A stretch of DNA of 64,000 nucleotides from Diospyros lotus (lineage: Eukaryota; Streptophyta; Magnoliopsida; Ericales; Ebenaceae). The notes beneath the pieces are model-generated. The model saw nothing but the letters and a program-made list of their open reading frames with translations. It ran no database searches and was not told where the DNA came from. The stretch is taken from positions 39,270,328 through 39,334,327 of the forward strand of contig NC_068340.1 of assembly GCF_014633365.1 (NCBI RefSeq). Direction: 5' to 3'. The position numbers and the translations under genes are program-made. Below, piece after piece: positions 50,164 to 63,039 of the stretch (position 1 is its first letter; the number at the start of each line of letters is the position of its first letter).

Positions 50164-51024
50164 CATTGTTGTTAAAATCCCGATTTTATGCGTACGATTT
50201 TACGATTTTACGATTCGAAGACCCCTAATCGATTCAAATCCCATGTAAAATCCAATTTGAGATAAAATCCTATAAAATCTCGATTTTACATATACGATTT
50301 TACGATTTTACGCTTCAAATATCCCTAAACGATTTTACGATTCAAAGACTTTCATTGATTTAAGTTGCAATTTAGAGGATGCTTCCAACGTCTCAATGTC
50401 ACATAGCATCTGACATTGGAACTTATGCAATAAATTTTTATATTTTGCCTCTAAATTGGAACTTGATTTAACATTGATTGCATAAGTTCCAATGTCACAT
50501 AACATCTAACATTAATTGCATAAGTTCCAATTTACTTGATTTAAATTATAATTTTTACTTGATTTAACATTGATTGCATAAGTAAATCAAGACAAACAAG
50601 TAATTAATTAATGGACCACCAAACCCCAAATCGGGATTTTACTTGATTTAATCAATGTTAAATCAAGAAAAAAATGCAACATAAATCTAATGGAAGACGT
50701 TGAAAGAATCCTCTAAAGAATTTTAAGCTATATTTTACCTCTAAATTACCTATATTTTGCCTCTAAATTGCCTATACCAACTGGTTAGTTTTTGAGCTAT
50801 ATTTTGGAAGTATCATTTTTTGAACTATAATAAGGAATAATCAGGTTATTAAAAGATATTAATTCATTTTCTACAAAATTATGTTATTATAAACATATAT
50901 TTACAAAAATTGAAGGGTATTTTTAATTATCTCTAAAATCTTACGATTTTACGATTCGATTTTACGATCCGATTTTATGGACACTTTTTCGATCCCACTT
51001 AAAATCCCGCTTTTAACAACCTTG
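50164..51024. mobile_element. hAT-like non-autonomous element, copy 2
   Basis: CATGTAAA is duplicated exactly at 50156-50163 and 51025-51032. Ends read CATTGTTGTTAAAATCCCG and, reverse-complemented, CAAGGTTGTTAAAAGC. The sequence is the reverse-complement relative of copy 1 (35501-36252), about 110 bp longer. No transposase frame. It sits between the putative PTH2 leader exons and the PTH2 start codon, so it may be intronic. Confidence 0.88.
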
Positions 51025-52069
51025 CATGTAAACGAATGTGTTTCTAGAAAATTAACATCCAAATAAAAATAAACTACATTTGAGGGTGAGTCTTTGTAGC
51101 TATGGTATGGTTGCTTCTTTATTATTTTCTCATGTTTGAGTTATGAAAACTGGCTCTGTGCCAAACAAGTGTAAGGCTACATATGAAAATGACCCTTCCC
51201 CAATCCTTGCGAAGCTAGTAGATTTTATTGGAACTACCTCTATCATACCACATTTTAATGTGGGTGTGGCTTATAACTGTTTTTTTTTTTTTTTTTTGTG
51301 TTACCGTTCCTCTCACATATTGAAACATTTAGGGCTCATTAAGATTTGGAAAACATTTTTCTGTTTTCAACTCCAATTTTATAACTAAAAATGCTTAACA
51401 TTTTGTGTTCCAAATAGTAATAGCATTCATTTTCAGGAAATTTAGAAAACATCTTTTTGATGTTTTCCAATTCATAGTATAAAGTTGGGAAATTAGAAAT
51501 TTGAGTTTTCTGTTTTCTAATTGGAGATTCAAGCATTCAATAGAAAATTAGAGTTGAAAAATTAAAAAATGTTTTCTACAACTGAACGTGCCCTTAGTTT
51601 TCTAGGTAACACAGTTTGCATAAAGACAATGTAGTAAGGATGTTGGGAAAAATTAATAAATATGAGTTACAATGGCTTTTTTTTTCATTAATTTTGTTGA
51701 AATAATGTCATCAATAATGCTTAAACAGAATGTTTGAAAAGAAAAAAAATATTCTAATTTCTTCATGTTGATTGAAGGTTCTCTAGGTTTTTCATTCTTA
51801 TCAAATTGGAGTTCTTGTCAGCTAGTTGGGTTTTACTGTCACCCAGGAGCCTTTTTAAGTTTGTCTTTCTCCTTGGAGTATAGCTAACTTTTCATTTCAT
51901 TGCTCTTCCAATAATATTTACTGGCATATTTAACAATGTGACTATCTAAATTATGCCCACTTGAGGTGGGTTTTTGATTGGTCTGTAAGAGTTTTTTTTT
52001 TTTTTTCCATTTGTGATGTTATCTGTCCATGACTTAATAATCTTGCAGGGAGTTTGTTTGCATTTGTAT

Positions 52070-55000
52070 ATGATGGATCTGACATGGCTCAGTGCCCTTC
52101 TAGTAGGGGCAGGCTGTTTTGCTTTGGGATACCTATTCAGTTCAAAGCATCCTGCTCGAATATTTCTTTCGACCCAAGCTGCTAAAGAGACTTTAGGTCC
52201 AGATGGAAACAAGAAAAACAAGAAGAATCAGCCCAAAGGACCCCTTGAGGTTGAAGGACTGGCTGACATTCTTGAAGACTTCAAAATGGTTTCACCTGTT
52301 TTTCTTCCCCTCACCTTGTTATGTATACACATGCACACACAATGGTTTGATGTGTCTTTCCTCTCCTGTCCTCTTGCTTTCAATTCTTTTTGAGGTAGGA
52401 GAATTGACTAGAATTTGTCTTTTCTTCTTATTTGATTCAGGTTTTGGTTGTGAGGAATGATTTAAAGATGGGGAAAGGAAAGATTGCTGCCCAATGCAGG
52501 TGGGGGCTTGTCCAATATCAATAATGCCATGCCTTTGCCTTGGGCCTAATAAAAACTAGCTGATCTATTGTTTTACTTATATGTAGTATTTTTAGACTAG
52601 CCGCCTTAATGTTGATAGTTGGTTTTGATGCTAGAATAATAAGAAAAGAATATGATCCCTGTGGTTGGATGCTTTCACAAGTTCATCAGCAATAGAGAAG
52701 AGGCAGTGAATGGGTGAGGTTGCCTGCTAATAGACTTAATACAGCTGAAAATTCTTAAAATTTGGCCAAGACCACATTATTATGTACCATGTCCTTATTT
52801 CACTCTGAAAACTAGAATGAATAAAAACATAGTCAAAGGCTTGGGTCTTATTTGGTTATAGTTCCAAAAACTGTTTTTTTAATTTTTTGTTCTAATAGTA
52901 AAATGGCTTGGGAGGATGCCTTTGCTAGATTGGTTTCTGAAAATGTTTGGGAAATTCATCTCAAAACATCCTAATTGTGGGAATAAAGGAATTTTTTTTT
53001 TTTTTTAACATGGGAAATCGATGGTCCCTGCCACAATCAGCCTTTGGCCTTGAGCATTTCACCCTCTCTATAAACCCAGAGTCCACTTGCTCCTCACCCT
53101 GGGTGAACGGACAGGTTAGTTGCGGCCCAAAGCCCAGGGCCTGGCCTTTTGGACAAACATAGTTGATGTACTCCGCACGGAGGCAGAATCGAACCCGTGA
53201 CCTCATGGTATCCCAAGCTCCCTAGCGTGTGCAGCAGGCCAACTGAGCTACCTCAAAGGGTTGGAATAAAGGAAATGTTATTTTTCTTTGTTTAGAAAAT
53301 CATTCTCATAATAAAACTATATGAGAAAATAATGGTGATTGCATACTTTCATTATTTTTAGTTCTAGAGAAATAGTAGATGAAGAGACTCTAGCCAAATA
53401 GGCACTTAATATTTTGTTGTTGAAAAATCCAAGGCTTGTCGAGAATACAGACGTTTAGGATGTATAAGAGCTAGATCTTCTTTGGCTGTTATTTAAATGT
53501 GCATCACACCTGTTTGTTCCATTTGTAAATGCCAAAGACCTTTTCAACTGGAGTTTAATTTGAAGCTGTTGAAGGTTGTAGTCTATTTGATAAATAAAGC
53601 ATAAGAAAGCTTTGAATAGCATACAACGCGTTTTTGTGCTTCACAATCATGCTTTGACCATTTACTAATTGGAACCCGCAGATAGCCTATTGAACTCTGG
53701 TATGTTTTGCTGTATTTGGTTCCCATTGGGGTTGGTTATGTGCTTGGCCAAGTACTAATTGCAGTTGTAGAAGGCCTGCTGATCTCTGGTTTATCTTCTG
53801 TATTTGCATTTCTCTCTGGCTTATTTTATGCTCTGTTCTGATCTGTTATTGACCAACTTCTCTTCTTGTTTAGTCATGCAACTTTGGGTCTATATAAGAA
53901 GCTCCTTCATCGGGCACCAAAAGCCTTGAACCGGTACTTTCCAAGTTAAAGCAGGATTTATTTTGGTTTAAGGTATGTTTACATGTGTATCTGTTGTCAA
54001 CTCATTATCCCACTTTTGTTGGTATGCAGGTGGGAGATGTGTGGACAGGTTAAAGTTGTTGTGAAAATTGAAAGTGAGGAAGATTTGCTTGTTCTACAAG
54101 TTAGTATGATTTAGCTCTTTGTGATGGCATTACTGACTAATCCATGTTTCTGAAATCTCTTTTCTTGGTTATATAATGTCAATGCCAAGTAACAGGTTTC
54201 TTATATGAACAAATACTTCTTATTGATTGTTTACATAGAAGTACTTGATAAATTGCATTTCAATATTTGCCTATATATAAACACTAGAAATTACATTAGC
54301 ATATGGGATTGGAGTATGTCAGTTAAAATTATTAATTACATCAGTAGGTTGCCTTTAGCTACACTCTTGAGCTTTTTCCCCTCTTTTATCACAGTTTCTT
54401 TGCCTGTGCGTTATTTTTTCTTCTGCTTATCCTTTTGACATGTCCTTTGCTTTGGTAGGAAAGAGCAAAATCACTAAACCTGCCTACACACGTCACAATT
54501 GATGCAGGAAGGACGCAAATTGCTCCAAGTGAGTTGCTAACTAATTCACTTCATTTTAACTTCTCTTATTTGTATGTTGATTGGTGCGTAACTGTTTGTG
54601 TCCTTGGTGGATAAAAAGTTAATTAGGCTTTACTGAATCCAGATGTAGCCAAGAGAATTGTGGATTCCTGGACTCACTTGAAGCTGTTGCTCGAATACAA
54701 TTCTAAGAACTATAGCTGGCTTATTTCTGCTTTAGAATATAGGCACCCGGTTGATAGATGAAACCTTGATTGGGTCATTGGTTTCAGAGTGGGGGTGGAA
54801 AGTTGAAGCACATAGTTGGGTATCTAAGATTGTGGGTGGAAGCTACTGCCATTTACAGAAAGAGTCCTACTATTGCACGAATAAACTCCAGAATAATTAG
54901 GTTGTGTTTTTCTATCTGCTGTAAGAAGGCTAATAAATGAGTTTTTGTGGGAGCAATCAAGCAAGCAACAAGAAATATTTTCTTCAATCTTGTGTTGACT

Positions 55001-55521
55001 GTGTGCTTAAGTATCATACTATTTTTGTATCTAATCTTATTCAATTGATGTTACCTGCAACTACTTGTTCTTTTCTGCCTATTATCTAATCAACATTTTG
55101 CCTAGCTGTGTTTCTTATCCTTTTTTATTCTTTCAGATTCGAGGACAGTAATGGCCATCCTTGGTAAGTTCATATCTATTCAGACTTTGTGAACCCAATT
55201 CTTATTATTATTTGCCAATTACCATTAGAACCCAAGTCAGCATGAACCTTTTTTTTTTTTTTTGTATGGAAAACTCATTGCGTGATAAATTTACTAGATT
55301 GTCATTACAAATAAGTTTCTCCATGGCGTTAGTATCCTTCCATATTCATTTATATTTTTCTACCTTGGCTAATATACTCAAGACCTCCCGAGTAGGCTAT
55401 TAATGTAGGATTGGCGTATGGGGATCGTGATAGACTCATTGGACTAATTCTATATGTTCATGCATTTGCAGGACCTGCTGACATGGTTGACGATGTCACA
55501 GGAGGGCTCAAGCTTTTATAG
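52070..55521 (+). CDS. PTH2: Peptidyl-tRNA hydrolase 2 (PTH2 family)
   Basis: Seven exons give 184 aa: 52070-52288, 52441-52499, 53874-53933, 54030-54099, 54459-54528, 55137-55163 and 55472-55521. It should release tRNA from peptidyl-tRNA that dropped off ribosomes. An N-terminal membrane helix (about residues 4-22, WLSALLVGAGCFALGYLF) precedes a Lys-rich linker, as in the mitochondrial-outer-membrane form (PTRH2/Bit1) of other eukaryotes. The Pth2 core begins at about 73: [21 protein letters not shown] (here 73-94), then HATLGLYKKLL, the D151 loop TIDAGRTQIAPNS and the GP..MVD.VTGGLKLL end. All recognised family signatures are present and the length is normal. Two adjacent ATGs (52070, 52073) are both possible starts. 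Intron 2 carries a SINE. It is convergent with the BPA1-like gene. Confidence 0.93.
52992..53262 (-). mobile_element. tRNA-derived SINE in PTH2 intron 2
   Basis: Minus strand: A box GGTAGCTCAGTTGG (53252-53239), B box GGTTCGATTC (53195-53186), a body of about 200 bp and a poly-A tail (poly-T from 52992 on the plus strand). A 12-bp direct repeat GGAATAAAGGAA flanks it (52980-52991 and 53263-53274). It is antisense to PTH2. The A box is nearly identical to that of real tRNAs, so the source tRNA should be traceable. Confidence 0.9.
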
Positions 55522-56372
55522 CAACTCTGCACCATTGAGGCTGACAGTTTATCCTACTGTTGAGGGCATTACATGTAGAGGCTCATAGGATAATTTAAGG
55601 CTGGAAGTGTTACAAAAATATACTCACTTGATAGGCAAACTGCATTTGGATGAATGTGATTTTATTTTGCTGCTTCATGATTGGTGATTATGATGAGGTT
55701 TCGTCTACAATCAACTCCTTTTATCATGGAATTTTCCTTTGTTATTGAGAGACAATTGGCAACGTTGCGACTTGAATCTTCGTGTTTATTTGTAGCCCAG
55801 TGGTTGGCTTTTTCTCTCTCTCAGCCTGGCAAAAACTTATGGACATCTTTTTAATTAGGTACGATATGAATTAAAGGGTGTTACAGAAGATAAAACTTAC
55901 CTACGTATGGTAAAATGAAATTTATGTAACTAATCTTCACATAATGAGATAACAGCTTACAAACAAAGTTTCACGCTATATATAGATTCCAACAATACAT
56001 TATGCAAACCAGGCATTGTTTGTTCTACTTGTACCTAATGGTTTGAAGATCCAAAGTAACAGGAAAAAGAAGCGACTTTATGTAGCCTATTATTTTTACA
56101 TAATGAGATGAAGACCGATATGTTATTATCGTATAAACTTTCGATAATTTAATATCTGCTATCAAAATAAAGAAAGTTTTACTCCTACGTATAGCTTCCA
56201 ACGCAAACCATGCATCATTCTATCCATACCTAATGGTCTAAAGATCCATAGTAGTGCTAGCAGGAATACCACACAATTCTACACGAGATTCAGCAAATCA
56301 AAGGATCAAACATCAAGTTCGTTGCAGGGATGGCGGGGCCTGAGGTTGCTCACTTGCAGCAGCCCTTGGGGA
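55522..56372. other. Convergent 3' region of PTH2 and BPA1-like genes
   Basis: The two stop codons are 850 bp apart and face each other. Only 3' UTR-like sequence is seen. Confidence 0.6.
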
Positions 56373-59300
56373 TCAGGACGACTCATGGACCGGAGTATGA
56401 CCCCCTGCACTATTTCTTCCTTGTTCTTCCTGCGCCACTTTTTCCATAGTCTTTTTCCCCACGTCGCCTGCAGCCTTGGTGACCCTACTGAAAGCGCCGG
56501 TGACCCATGAAGCCCCGGTCAAGACATACCGGTTCTTCATGACGGTAGATCCGGCAGTACTGACCGTCTGCTCGGCAGCTGAGAAAGCAGACTTGGTCTT
56601 TTCAGAAACTTGGAACTTCTGGTCCATTTCCTTCATTTTGTCATTCACCATGGTGGTGCCCATGGTGATCTTCTCGCTAAGACCAACCTTCTGGTCCAGA
56701 GAGGCAACTTTGGCTGAAGCAGTGGAAGTAAACCGATGCTTCTCATCAAAAGCCTTAGCTTTGCCAAGTGCATCTTTGCCCAAAACGAAGCCTTTGGCCA
56801 GCATGCCAGTGACAACGTCTTCAGCCTTTTGGACAGAAGACCCGATAGCGCCAGTATTTGTGCTCTCTGCCGCCTAGACAAATTGAAAATTTTGGTCATG
56901 CAAAAGGTTATGCGCCTAGCATGTAAAATTAGAGAAAAATGGACAAGATCATACAGTTGGTGTTGCTGAAGCAGAAGGCGGCAACTTGTACTCCGGCGCA
57001 AGAGTTATGGAAACAGACTGATCAACTATTGTTGCTCCCTAAACGACATCATTATATCATCTATGGTAAGAACTTCAAAATGCATAATAAACATAAGTTC
57101 ATGCAAAATCACAACTAAGCGACAACTAGTTAAAATACACCAAGACAATGATGACCAGCATGTTAAAACTTTCTTCCATCCATTGCAACAATACTGAATC
57201 TAAACACAAGAGTGATTGCAGGAAACTTATTGGCCCCAAAATCTGAACAGTTGAGTTGATATCTTATCAAATGTGAATGGCTCAAATAAATTCTAGATTG
57301 ATATACATAAAAAGCAGTGACAGTGGGGTATAAATCAATAACCTTTTTCAACGATGTTTGTCATTCAGAACAGAGAGATAAGAAGAAGGATGCTGTTATT
57401 GGAGCCTTTAACGATGATGCCTTTGTTAGTTGTCATCAGATCCCCCAGACTAGGGCTCTAGCGACACAGGCGAGAGAGAGAGAGAGAGAACATTTGTGCT
57501 CTCTGCAGGACTCAAATTTGCAACCACAGACTTGAGAAAACTATTTCAACACAAAGAACAAACCAGTTTGGTATCTTCATTTTTTAAGGGGAAAAAAAGT
57601 GAAAATATGTTTCAATTATTTGAAAACAAAAACACCCAGTCAAATAGCATTTTTGTTTTTCAAATTTTAAAAACATAGACAAAATTCAAAAAACAACAGA
57701 TTTCAAACAGGAGTTCTTTACAAAATTAAGATTCTTCACAAAATAAAAATCCAAACTAAAACTCTTCTCTGATGTCACAGGTCATGTCACACAATGAAGT
57801 GGGAGAACCTAGGGGAGAGCCACTTGACTGGCTAACAGTTCTCTGGGACTGCTGACTCAGCCAGCAGCTTTTCCTTTACTTCCTGGGTTGTGTGTCCTAT
57901 GACACGGTGGGAGGAGCTTTAGTTGGGAAGTAGTTTTGGGAGAGTTTTAGTTTGGAATTTTTTTTTGTGAAGAGTTTTAATTTTATACACTCTTTCAAAC
58001 AAGCCTTAACTAATTTATAAACAGAGTAATGCCTTTAAGGGGCAACGCTGTATAAATGAAGCAAGTCCACACTGTCCCAAACAAAACTCTTTAGTTGCAA
58101 AAAATAATTTCTAGTTTTCTATCTCTTGTTTTCATTTCATATCCACCTTTTTTCTCACGAGAAATTAAAAAAAAAAACATTTAACTGTTAAATATAGAAA
58201 CTGATATTTTAACAATAATAATTTAATATTAATATTATAGTTTATTAAAGTAGTGCATCATTAGATTGATAAGATCAATATTACCAATACAATACTGATG
58301 GTATTGCAAACATTATAACACTAATGATAATAATTATGAATTTTTTCCTGCAATTTTAGAAATTTTATAATACTAATATTGTTGATATTTTAATATTGTA
58401 TTCATTATTATAAATCAATTTTAAAATTCATATTTTTACTATTTATTTGATATTGATATAAATAGAATTATATTGATTTTAGTTGGACTGGAAACTCAAT
58501 AGAAAACATTGGCTACATGAATTTAACTTGTCCCACTATATAAAACATTTGAAAATAAAACAATATAAAATATGACAACATATCAAATTTTTATCCCACT
58601 ATTTGCGTTGGCTACATGAATTTAACTTGTCAGTCATTTGACTCATTTCTATATGCAATCTTATCTTTTGTAACACCCTTATAACTCACATCACATTTAA
58701 GTGTCTCCTACTAAGTTTTTCTTAGTCTTTCTCTAGATACTTATTCCATTCCATCCACTCTCCTTATATAAGCCTCTATTGGTCTTTCTTCTCACATGGC
58801 CAAACCATCTTATGTCTCATGCATTTTATTATGTTTAGTAAGAGACACTCAGATCTTATTATTAATAACTTCATTTCTAATTATATCTTTTCTTGAACAT
58901 AAACTCACAAGTTGACGAAAACAAGACCATGGAAAAAGGGGGAAAAAATAGTTCCCTTCAAAACAGCCAGAGAATTGCATGACCTGTTCCATGCTTGACT
59001 TGAAAATCAGCCAAGTTGAAAGGATTACTACAACAAAAATCTCATATATGGGTACAAAAGATTCCCAAAAAATAAAAATATTATATAAAATTTTAAAATT
59101 TATGTCCTAAAATAAAGTATCCTAATACAGTGATTACAACTTGGTGGAAGATCTTGTGCTTTAAGGAAGAAAGTAATTAAATTTGAGAAGGAACTGAATG
59201 CCCAAAGATAATGCTGTAATGTGGAAACCTTCTTAAAGATTCACCATCTTTTTAAGGATAGGCTATAGAAAACAATGTGAAAGTACTGACAGGAATTTTG

Positions 59301-62300
59301 ATCGTGGAGTCATCTACGGAAGTATCCCTGATCTTTGTACAAAAGTAAACATTTTCCAACTAATTTCCTTATAAGAATCAACTAACTTACAAAAAGGAAG
59401 AAGAAGATAACTCTAAAGGTATATGTACCGTAAGAAGAACTGCAGTCTCTGCACCCTGTGGATCCTTGAAGATAACATATGCAGTCTGACACCGCTCATT
59501 CTCACTGCAAGAAATAATATATGATAAAAAAGTTACTTGCCATAGAACTGTAATAGAACCTTATTATCCACAGGATTCAATATTATTCAACCATGCTGCC
59601 AAGAAGAAAGAAGGAAGAGAAAAGAGAGAGGACTACTGGAAGAGACAAATTGATGATTGCCATGTGTAAAAACTATTGCCTAATAAATCCAGATGGTCAG
59701 TTGTTTCTTACAAATTCAAAAAAACAAAATGAAAGAAAACTCACAAGGAAGGAAAAAAGAATATTTAACAGGCTAACCTATTCATTTCCACATGTTCGAT
59801 TTCACCAGAAAAGGAAAAGAATTCCTTTATATCCTGCTCAGTCGCGCCTAAGGAGAGATTGCCAACTTTCACAGTTCTTACCTGCAATGATAACAAATAA
59901 AAGCAGGAGCACAGACAATAGGTATCAATTACTTTAATGATGTGTGTTGTTGCAGAAAGTAATTTATACTTAATTTTTGAAGTTATAAGTCACCATAATC
60001 TGCATATTATTCTTCATGCTTATGTTCATGTTCAATAAATGCATTAATCCAAAGACCAAACCATGGTAAAACAGCCTATGAAACCAAATGATAGATGAAA
60101 TACGGTTCACAGTGAACCAATACAAATATACAACATGATTAAGATTTCTCCCATCCTTAAGATATCAACATGACATTGAATTGTGTTTTCCTAGAAGCAA
60201 GAACTCTCTATTGTTATAGAAATTCTGAAAAAACTAAATACCAATCTTAAAAGGTATGCTGAAATATGGAACACCTTCACTTCTGAAGTGGCCCAATTAT
60301 ATGGATAACCTGTAATTTAAGTCAAACATGGAGGAAAACCCTTCCAGAAACCCTATTTGCATGAAAGTTGCAAATGAGTTGAACTGAATTGATGGCTTAT
60401 GAACATTATTCTTTTCCTCATAGTGTATGCAAGTTGATGGTATGGCAGGTCAAGCAATCTCAACATAGACTCCAGGAAGATAGAGGGCCTTTACTATACT
60501 CAGTCTCACACGGAGACACGAATACAGCACAAAGAAGAGGAAGAAAACCATGCAACACTCAAAGTGGCCCTCATGGAGATTACTGCTTTTCATTTGTTAG
60601 GAAGGCACTAGCACAGGCAAAGATGGTAAAAAGTTTTACTGCTTGAAAGAGGGTAAAACAAGCCAAAAGCTTGCAAAGCCCCATGAATAGGCTGGCAATT
60701 TGCAATCTTGCTGGCTTTAGCGAAATCCAAAATTAATTGAATTCACAAATACAAAATAATATACATTTTACACCTCCACGAACCCATATTTTTATTTCAA
60801 CTTATCTATCATCCATCTGTAATATTATTAAAAGCAAGGTGTCCAATTTGGGGAAGCCCTTTTGGTGAAGTCATGTCAAACTGTTAATTGCCGAAAAAAA
60901 ACTCACATCATAACTAACTGAAGATCTCTTGTTGTTTAGTATTCATAAAGGAAAATGGGTCATCAGATCAAGTCTCCTAATTTGGGGCACACCCTATTTA
61001 ATAGCTGCTGATAGTTTCTCCATTCACAAAGACTTCCCAAGTTGTCATCTGTTTTCCATTGTTAAGTACACTTAGCAAACCATAGCTTCTTCAAATGGTA
61101 ACATATGTGAAAATGTAATTCAGATTTTCTGGAAAAATTGCATTGGAAACCTTTACCGGCTCAAGGGTTGCTAAAGAACATGTCTACACTCTTTTTCCCC
61201 CCGTTAAGAGACTTCCCAGTAATCTGTTTTTTTCATATTGCTTTTACAGATAATTGCTTGTAAGCCGTAATGGACAACACAGCAGGTGTAACATGTGTTA
61301 TAGCTATGTAAAGGCTTTGTACAGGTAATAAAGACGTAAAATGTATCCTTTTATAACCTTATCCCTCTGGAGGGAACAGAAACCCAATTTTCCATTACAT
61401 AATAGCCAATACCAATAGATAACATTGTTATCTGATATCCCGTTGGGAAAGCAGCAGAATAATAATAAAAATACTAGGGTGTGCAGGGCAATATGCGCTA
61501 CTGTGACAATTGACCACATATAGACCTAACAAGGATGAATTTTTATTCAGTGCCTAATCTTGGAAGGAAGAGTCAGCAATAACTATTATTAAGACTGGCA
61601 CTAGATCAACATAGATACTTGATATGAACACTGTGTTAGATTTCTTTATTTGTTTATTTACTTATTTTTTTCCAATAGTTTGATGATGTCTTTGGCATGG
61701 TTACCAATCATACAGAATGAGTACGCCTACCTAATACAATATTTTTTTTTTTAATGGCGGACGGCTCAAATTGGTCACAACCCCATGTCCGTAGAAACTG
61801 TTCTTATAATCCCCACATGATTCAGAAATGAATTCCTAAAAACATATTAGAACCCAAGCACGAAAGAAAGCACAAACATGTTGTGCCTTGGATACGTTTG
61901 TGCCAGTTAGACAAGAATCCCTAATCAAGATGGAATATAGATGGATGGCCAGTAACGAACACTGATAGCAAGAGGGGTAAAATTAATTAAATCTAAGATG
62001 CATAAAAACAAAGAACTACAACCAGAATTTCCTTTCCTTTTCAGAACCAATATGAAACAGCTACAACACAGGAACGAGTAGAACGCATAAACAAGCTGTT
62101 AGGATACATTTGTACTAGATTAGGGCTTGTAATGTGAGGGAAATGTCATGTTGTAATTTCTGGATCTGTTCTTCTAGAAAGGGTTTTGTTGCCATTTTTT
62201 AGGACTGACCGAGGTTGTTGTAACTGCCATTTTGGGCAGTCGGTCAGAGGGTTTCTCTCGCCCCCTATAGCTTATAAATAGGGGCCGAGAGGTAGGCTTT

Positions 62301-63039
62301 GGTGTGTGCTTTCAGTTGTGATTTTACAATCTGTCTTGGGCGAATATGTGCAGTGAGAAGGAGTGTATATATTTCTTGTTTACAACCCTATATAGCTTTC
62401 AGGTTTATGGGCTAGGTGAGAGTTGGGTTATGTGGCACATGTAATCGTGTATTGGTATGCAAGATAGTGGAGAAAGCAAGGGCAAAGCCAATCTGGATGT
62501 AGGTCATCATTGAGACCAAACCAGGATAAACTTGTGTGTTTGTTTGCTGTTCTTGATTAGTTTTTTTGATTGGTTTCTGTTTTCAATTCGTTGCGGATTA
62601 GAGAGAGATCGCTTGGTGTGTTTGAGTGATTGAGTGATCATAGATAAGGGTGAGATCTAGGTTAACACAAGCTAGCAGTTGATGATACTATACTAACTAA
62701 GATAAAATATATATATATATATATGTTAGGAATCTTAGGGTAAGAGCGCGAATCAAGTAGATCTTATCCAAAAGCGAGAATCACAACATAGGCGCAATTC
62801 CAAGAAAGATTTGCTCCTTTGTGCAGCAAAATCCAGTAGTAACAAAACATAATCAAACTAAATGCTCTTTCGACAAATAAATACATGTGCATATGTTTCA
62901 TTCTTCCGCTATATATATATATATATATATTCATATGTTTCGATTTTGCAGTCAAAGAACACAAACAAGAACAAGAAGAAGGAGAGAATTGGAAACAAAG
63001 AAGCGGAAGTAGATCGAATCTGAACGTACTAACCGACAT
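56373..63039 (-). CDS. BPA1-like RRM protein (binding partner of ACD11)
   Basis: Five exons give 256 aa: 63039-63034, 59881-59778, 59504-59429, 57038-56955 and 56873-56373. The first coding exon is only six bases (Met-Ser) before a GTTAGT donor; joined to VRTVKVGNLSLGAT it gives the standard start of this family. A single RRM spans residues 3-75, with RNP2 VKVGNLSL and an RNP1-like CQTAYVIF that lacks the usual aromatic at its first position, so RNA binding may be weak. The C-terminal half (GMLAKGFVLGKDALGKAKAFDE, KVGLSEKI...) matches Arabidopsis BPA1 and BPA1-like proteins, which bind the sphingolipid-transfer protein ACD11 and modulate cell death and defence. Intron 1 is about 3.2 kb and holds a copia-type solo LTR. 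Identification is by whole-protein resemblance; paralogue level is not resolved. Confidence 0.9.
58640..58900. mobile_element. LINE-like fragment, second copy
   Basis: Aligns with 9135-9400 in the same orientation; see that entry. It lies in intron 3 of the BPA1-like gene. Confidence 0.45.
62097..62667 (+). mobile_element. Copia-type solo LTR in BPA1-like intron 1
   Basis: The element starts TGTTAGGATAC and ends GGTTAACA, with a 5-bp duplication CAAGC on both sides (62092-62096 and 62668-62672). A promoter-like TATAAATA is at about 62273. Size (571 bp), TGTTAG/TAACA ends and duplication fit a Ty1/copia solo LTR. Its promoter reads antisense to the host gene. Confidence 0.8.

Noticed and set aside
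53186..53252. Possible tRNA gene (GGTAGCTCAGTTGG, GGTTCGATTC)
   Set aside because: No acceptor stem closes, and a body, poly-A tail and target duplication follow, so it is a SINE.
56476..56877. A 133-aa plus-strand ORF
   Set aside because: It is antisense to the last exon of the BPA1-like gene.
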